From an uncultured Oscillospiraceae bacterium (GTDB lineage Bacteria > Bacillota > Clostridia > Oscillospirales > Acutalibacteraceae): a stretch of DNA of 42,587 nucleotides. Position numbers and translations under genes: made by a program. The stretch spans positions 1 to 42,587 of the forward strand of contig URED01000017.1 in the NCBI GenBank assembly GCA_900546785.1, written 5' to 3'. Below, piece after piece: positions 41,132 to 42,587 of the stretch. Each line of letters opens with the position of its first letter. Within the stretch, counting starts at the first letter, position 1. A model generated the notes under the pieces. It saw nothing but the letters and a program-made list of their open reading frames with translations. It ran no database searches and was not told the DNA's origin.

Positions 41132-41615
41132 TTTGAATTATATACCGTTCGGCCGGATATGTCCATAGCGTGGGGATATTGATTATTATAAATTTTGAGA
41201 TCACTTCCGTGACAGGATTGGATATATCTGCCGCAGCCATAAAGCTGCCGGCCGCCGAGCCGAGCCATGAACTTACGAATATATTGAACACGGCAAGCAG
41301 CAGATACAGAAATGAACTGTATACAGGGTTAACATTGGAATGAAACGTGATCTTCCTGTTGATCAGATACGCGGCAACATAACCCGCTGTGGTAGATATC
41401 AGGTAGGAATAAAGATACCCCTCATAACGTATACCAAGTATGGAAAGCACCGCGTTCTGCGGCAGCGAACTTGAATTCAGCGGCGCAAAAACAACATACA
41501 AAAGCAGCATATACACTGCGATATCAAGCGCCGAAGTCACAAGGACGGATATATTGAATTTTATAAACTTCCAAAGCTCGCGGTGCCCTGCCGCAAATGT
41601 TTTAAGCCGCTTCAT
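41115..41615 (-). CDS. GtrA-like membrane protein, copy 2
   Basis: 166 residues with four membrane helices. GtrA family: KFIKFNISVLVTSALDIAVY at the start, GYVAAYLINRKITF in the middle (the family's INRKWTF-like motif), and IPTLWTYPAERYIIQ at the end. GtrA-type proteins are proposed flippases for lipid-linked sugars. Overlaps copy 1 by 14 bases. About half of the residues match copy 1 by eye, so an old tandem duplication. No glycosyltransferase partner lies nearby in the window. Confidence 0.88.
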   Translation of the reverse strand: MKRLKTFAAGHRELWKFIKFNISVLVTSALDIAVYMLLLYVVFAPLNSSSLPQNAVLSILGIRYEGYLYSYLISTTAGYVAAYLINRKITFHSNVNPVYSSFLYLLLAVFNIFVSSWLGSAAGSFMAAADISNPVTEVISKFIIINIPTLWTYPAERYIIQIKQER

Positions 41616-42126
41616 TTTGCGGCTGCGGTTTCTTTTTTCTGTGGATGACGAATCTGTTTAAAGGATATGTCCACAGTGTGGGAACCGTCATAACAAGTAT
41701 TTTTGTAAGCATTTCAATGATCACATTGTCATATCCGCTGTTGGTAATCAGCGTGCCGAGAAACGCGCCGAACCATGTGTTGAAAGCAATCGTGCAGACG
41801 ACCATGACGGCGTATATGATCGTTGAAAGCACGGGATTGGCGTCTGCCTGAAAGGTAAGCTTTCTGTTCATGATATAAGCGGCGGCATAACCGATCGTGG
41901 CAGAAATGGCGTAGGAATAAAGATAGCCCTTGTACTCAATCCCGAGGAAGGAGAGCACCGGATTATCGGTCACCGGCACCTCGTTGAGCGAGCGGAATAC
42001 GACATACTGAAGAAACATAAACACGCCAAGCTCCAAAACGGAAGTGCTGACGCCGGTGAATGAAAATTTTATGAATTTCCATATCTCCTTATGCTTCTGC
42101 GTAAACGCCTTTAGCTTTTGTTTCAT
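41602..42126 (-). CDS. GtrA-like membrane protein, copy 1
   Basis: 174 residues from ATG 42126, which has AAGGAAG seven bases upstream; the ATG six bases earlier is too close to that site, and 42186 is inside the previous gene. Same plan as copy 2: KFIKFSFTGVSTSVLELGVF, GYAAAYIMNRKLTFQ, VPTLWTYPLNRFVI, then a basic RKKK tail. Extra residues in the first loop distinguish it. Likely works with copy 2, perhaps as a heterodimer (inference). Confidence 0.88.
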   Translation of the reverse strand: MKQKLKAFTQKHKEIWKFIKFSFTGVSTSVLELGVFMFLQYVVFRSLNEVPVTDNPVLSFLGIEYKGYLYSYAISATIGYAAAYIMNRKLTFQADANPVLSTIIYAVMVVCTIAFNTWFGAFLGTLITNSGYDNVIIEMLTKILVMTVPTLWTYPLNRFVIHRKKKPQPQNEAA

Positions 42127-42322
42127 ATACATTCTTCCTTTCAACTTTAAAAAGGCCCGCAAGCATAGAGAGTATTGCGGCTGCACCCGTTACGATGAGC
42201 GTAATGCCCGCAAGGCGCCACACAGCCTGCTCAGGCAGACCTGCGCTCATAAGCGCGCAACCGCCTGTAATACTCAATGCACTGAGCACTGCGCAAAGGA
42301 TATTGCAAAGAACTTTTTTCAT
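42089..42322 (-). CDS. 77-residue two-helix membrane protein
   Basis: Two hydrophobic helices (about 5-24 and 34-58) separated by a short polar turn, then a charged tail. AAGGAGAT before the ATG. Its last 38 bases overlap the start of the first GtrA gene and contain that gene's ribosome site, so translation is linked. No family recognised. The 150 bases upstream are very AT-rich; promoter elements there (for example TTGACT-N17-TTAAAT) are only weak. Confidence 0.75.
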   Translation of the reverse strand: MKKVLCNILCAVLSALSITGGCALMSAGLPEQAVWRLAGITLIVTGAAAILSMLAGLFKVERKNVYETKAKGVYAEA

Positions 42323-42475
42323 AATGAAATCTCCTTATATAATTCTTATATAAATTAAATATATTTTGCAATATTCATTTAAAAAAACGATTTAGAAGAA
42401 GTCAAATCTTTGCAATATTTTTTAACGATTGTCAAAGCGCGGTCAAATTTGTTAGATTTTTGCAAAACAAACGAT

Positions 42476-42507
42476 ATAACAAAAGACCGCTCCTGCCGGA
42501 GCGGTCT
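42476..42507 (-). terminator. Terminator of a gene beyond the right edge
   Basis: Perfect 10-bp stem (42484-42493 with 42498-42507) around TGCC; on the minus strand TTTTGTT follows. It ends a minus-strand transcript that comes from right of the window. Confidence 0.85.
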
Positions 42508-42561
42508 CAGCGTGTAGAAAAAGGTGTGAATTTAGAAAAGCGGGCAATCCTACACGCTGAG
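42506..42561. repeat. 12-bp perfect inverted repeat at right edge
   Basis: CTCAGCGTGTAG (42506-42517) and CTACACGCTGAG (42550-42561) with a 32-base loop, touching the terminator stem. On the minus strand this forms a long stem-loop just ahead of the terminator, like the 3' part of a structured small RNA or a repeat element. No protein frame is convincing here. Confidence 0.6.
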
Positions 42562-42587
42562 GAGACTTCGAGAAATCGAGCTGAATT

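Overview
The window looks like chromosome of a strictly anaerobic, Gram-positive gut-type Clostridia (Bacillota; an Oscillospirales/Ruminococcaceae-like lineage is my inference, not proven). The grounds are: complete [FeFe]-hydrogenase maturation genes (hydE, hydG, hydF and a TM1266-type regulator), the oxygen-sensitive ribonucleotide reductase pair nrdD/nrdG, a class A RNase P RNA, an LCP wall-polymer ligase, a sortase-type SPKTG anchor, strong AGGAGG ribosome sites, sigma-A promoters with 17-bp spacers, HrcA/CIRCE control of a small heat-shock protein, and a TPP riboswitch in front of thiT. No tRNA, 16S/23S rRNA, CRISPR array, insertion sequence or prophage was seen.

Layout. 1-2060: hairpins at the edge, then an unusual chimeric gene that joins a cytoplasmic helix-turn-helix head to a wall-anchored beta-helix adhesin tail, under a promoter containing a perfect 18-bp palindrome. 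2061-4234: an AT-richer cassette with an XRE repressor facing a lipoprotein, a 48-residue protein and a three-helix membrane protein with a duplicated tail. 4287-6566: iolC and iolJ on the minus strand, apparently read through from the rnpB promoter with no terminator in between. 6584-8117: LCP gene. 8123-13003: a 1510-residue secreted protein followed, 15 bases later, by a 52-residue gene missing from ordinary ORF calls. 13195-16933: argG, argH and degV. 17001-21116: the hyd maturation operon, whose first gene starts with ACG and whose leader folds as a terminator or as a competing antiterminator. 21124-25186: a tightly overlapping run of an RluA-type pseudouridine synthase, zinc-PLC-like protein, luxS and a YcxB-like protein, then a surface phosphoesterase. 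25243-29634: SdpI-like protein, serine hydrolase, and divergently a membrane-bound nucleotide-sugar dehydratase. 29686-32608: terminator, paired 52-bp hairpin repeats, GNAT and a GH2 glycosidase. 32715-35782: CIRCE-controlled hsp20, a GH5 glycosidase, and thiT with its riboswitch. 35994-38925: NrdR boxes, nrdD, nrdG. 38945-42587: a TIGR04076-type gene broken by an in-frame TGA, MBL and HAD hydrolases, two overlapping GtrA-type proteins, a small membrane protein and edge hairpins.

Functionally the window mixes anaerobic core metabolism (arginine synthesis end steps, hydrogenase cofactor assembly, dNTP synthesis, thiamine uptake), envelope building (LCP, CapD/FlaA1-type dehydratase, GtrA pair, secreted giant protein) and sugar use (iolCJ, GH2, GH5). 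The observations most worth a second look are the hyd leader switch with the ACG start, the secreted-giant/small-protein pair, the XRE-lipoprotein cassette, the chimeric HTH-surface gene, and the TGA-interrupted TIGR04076 gene.
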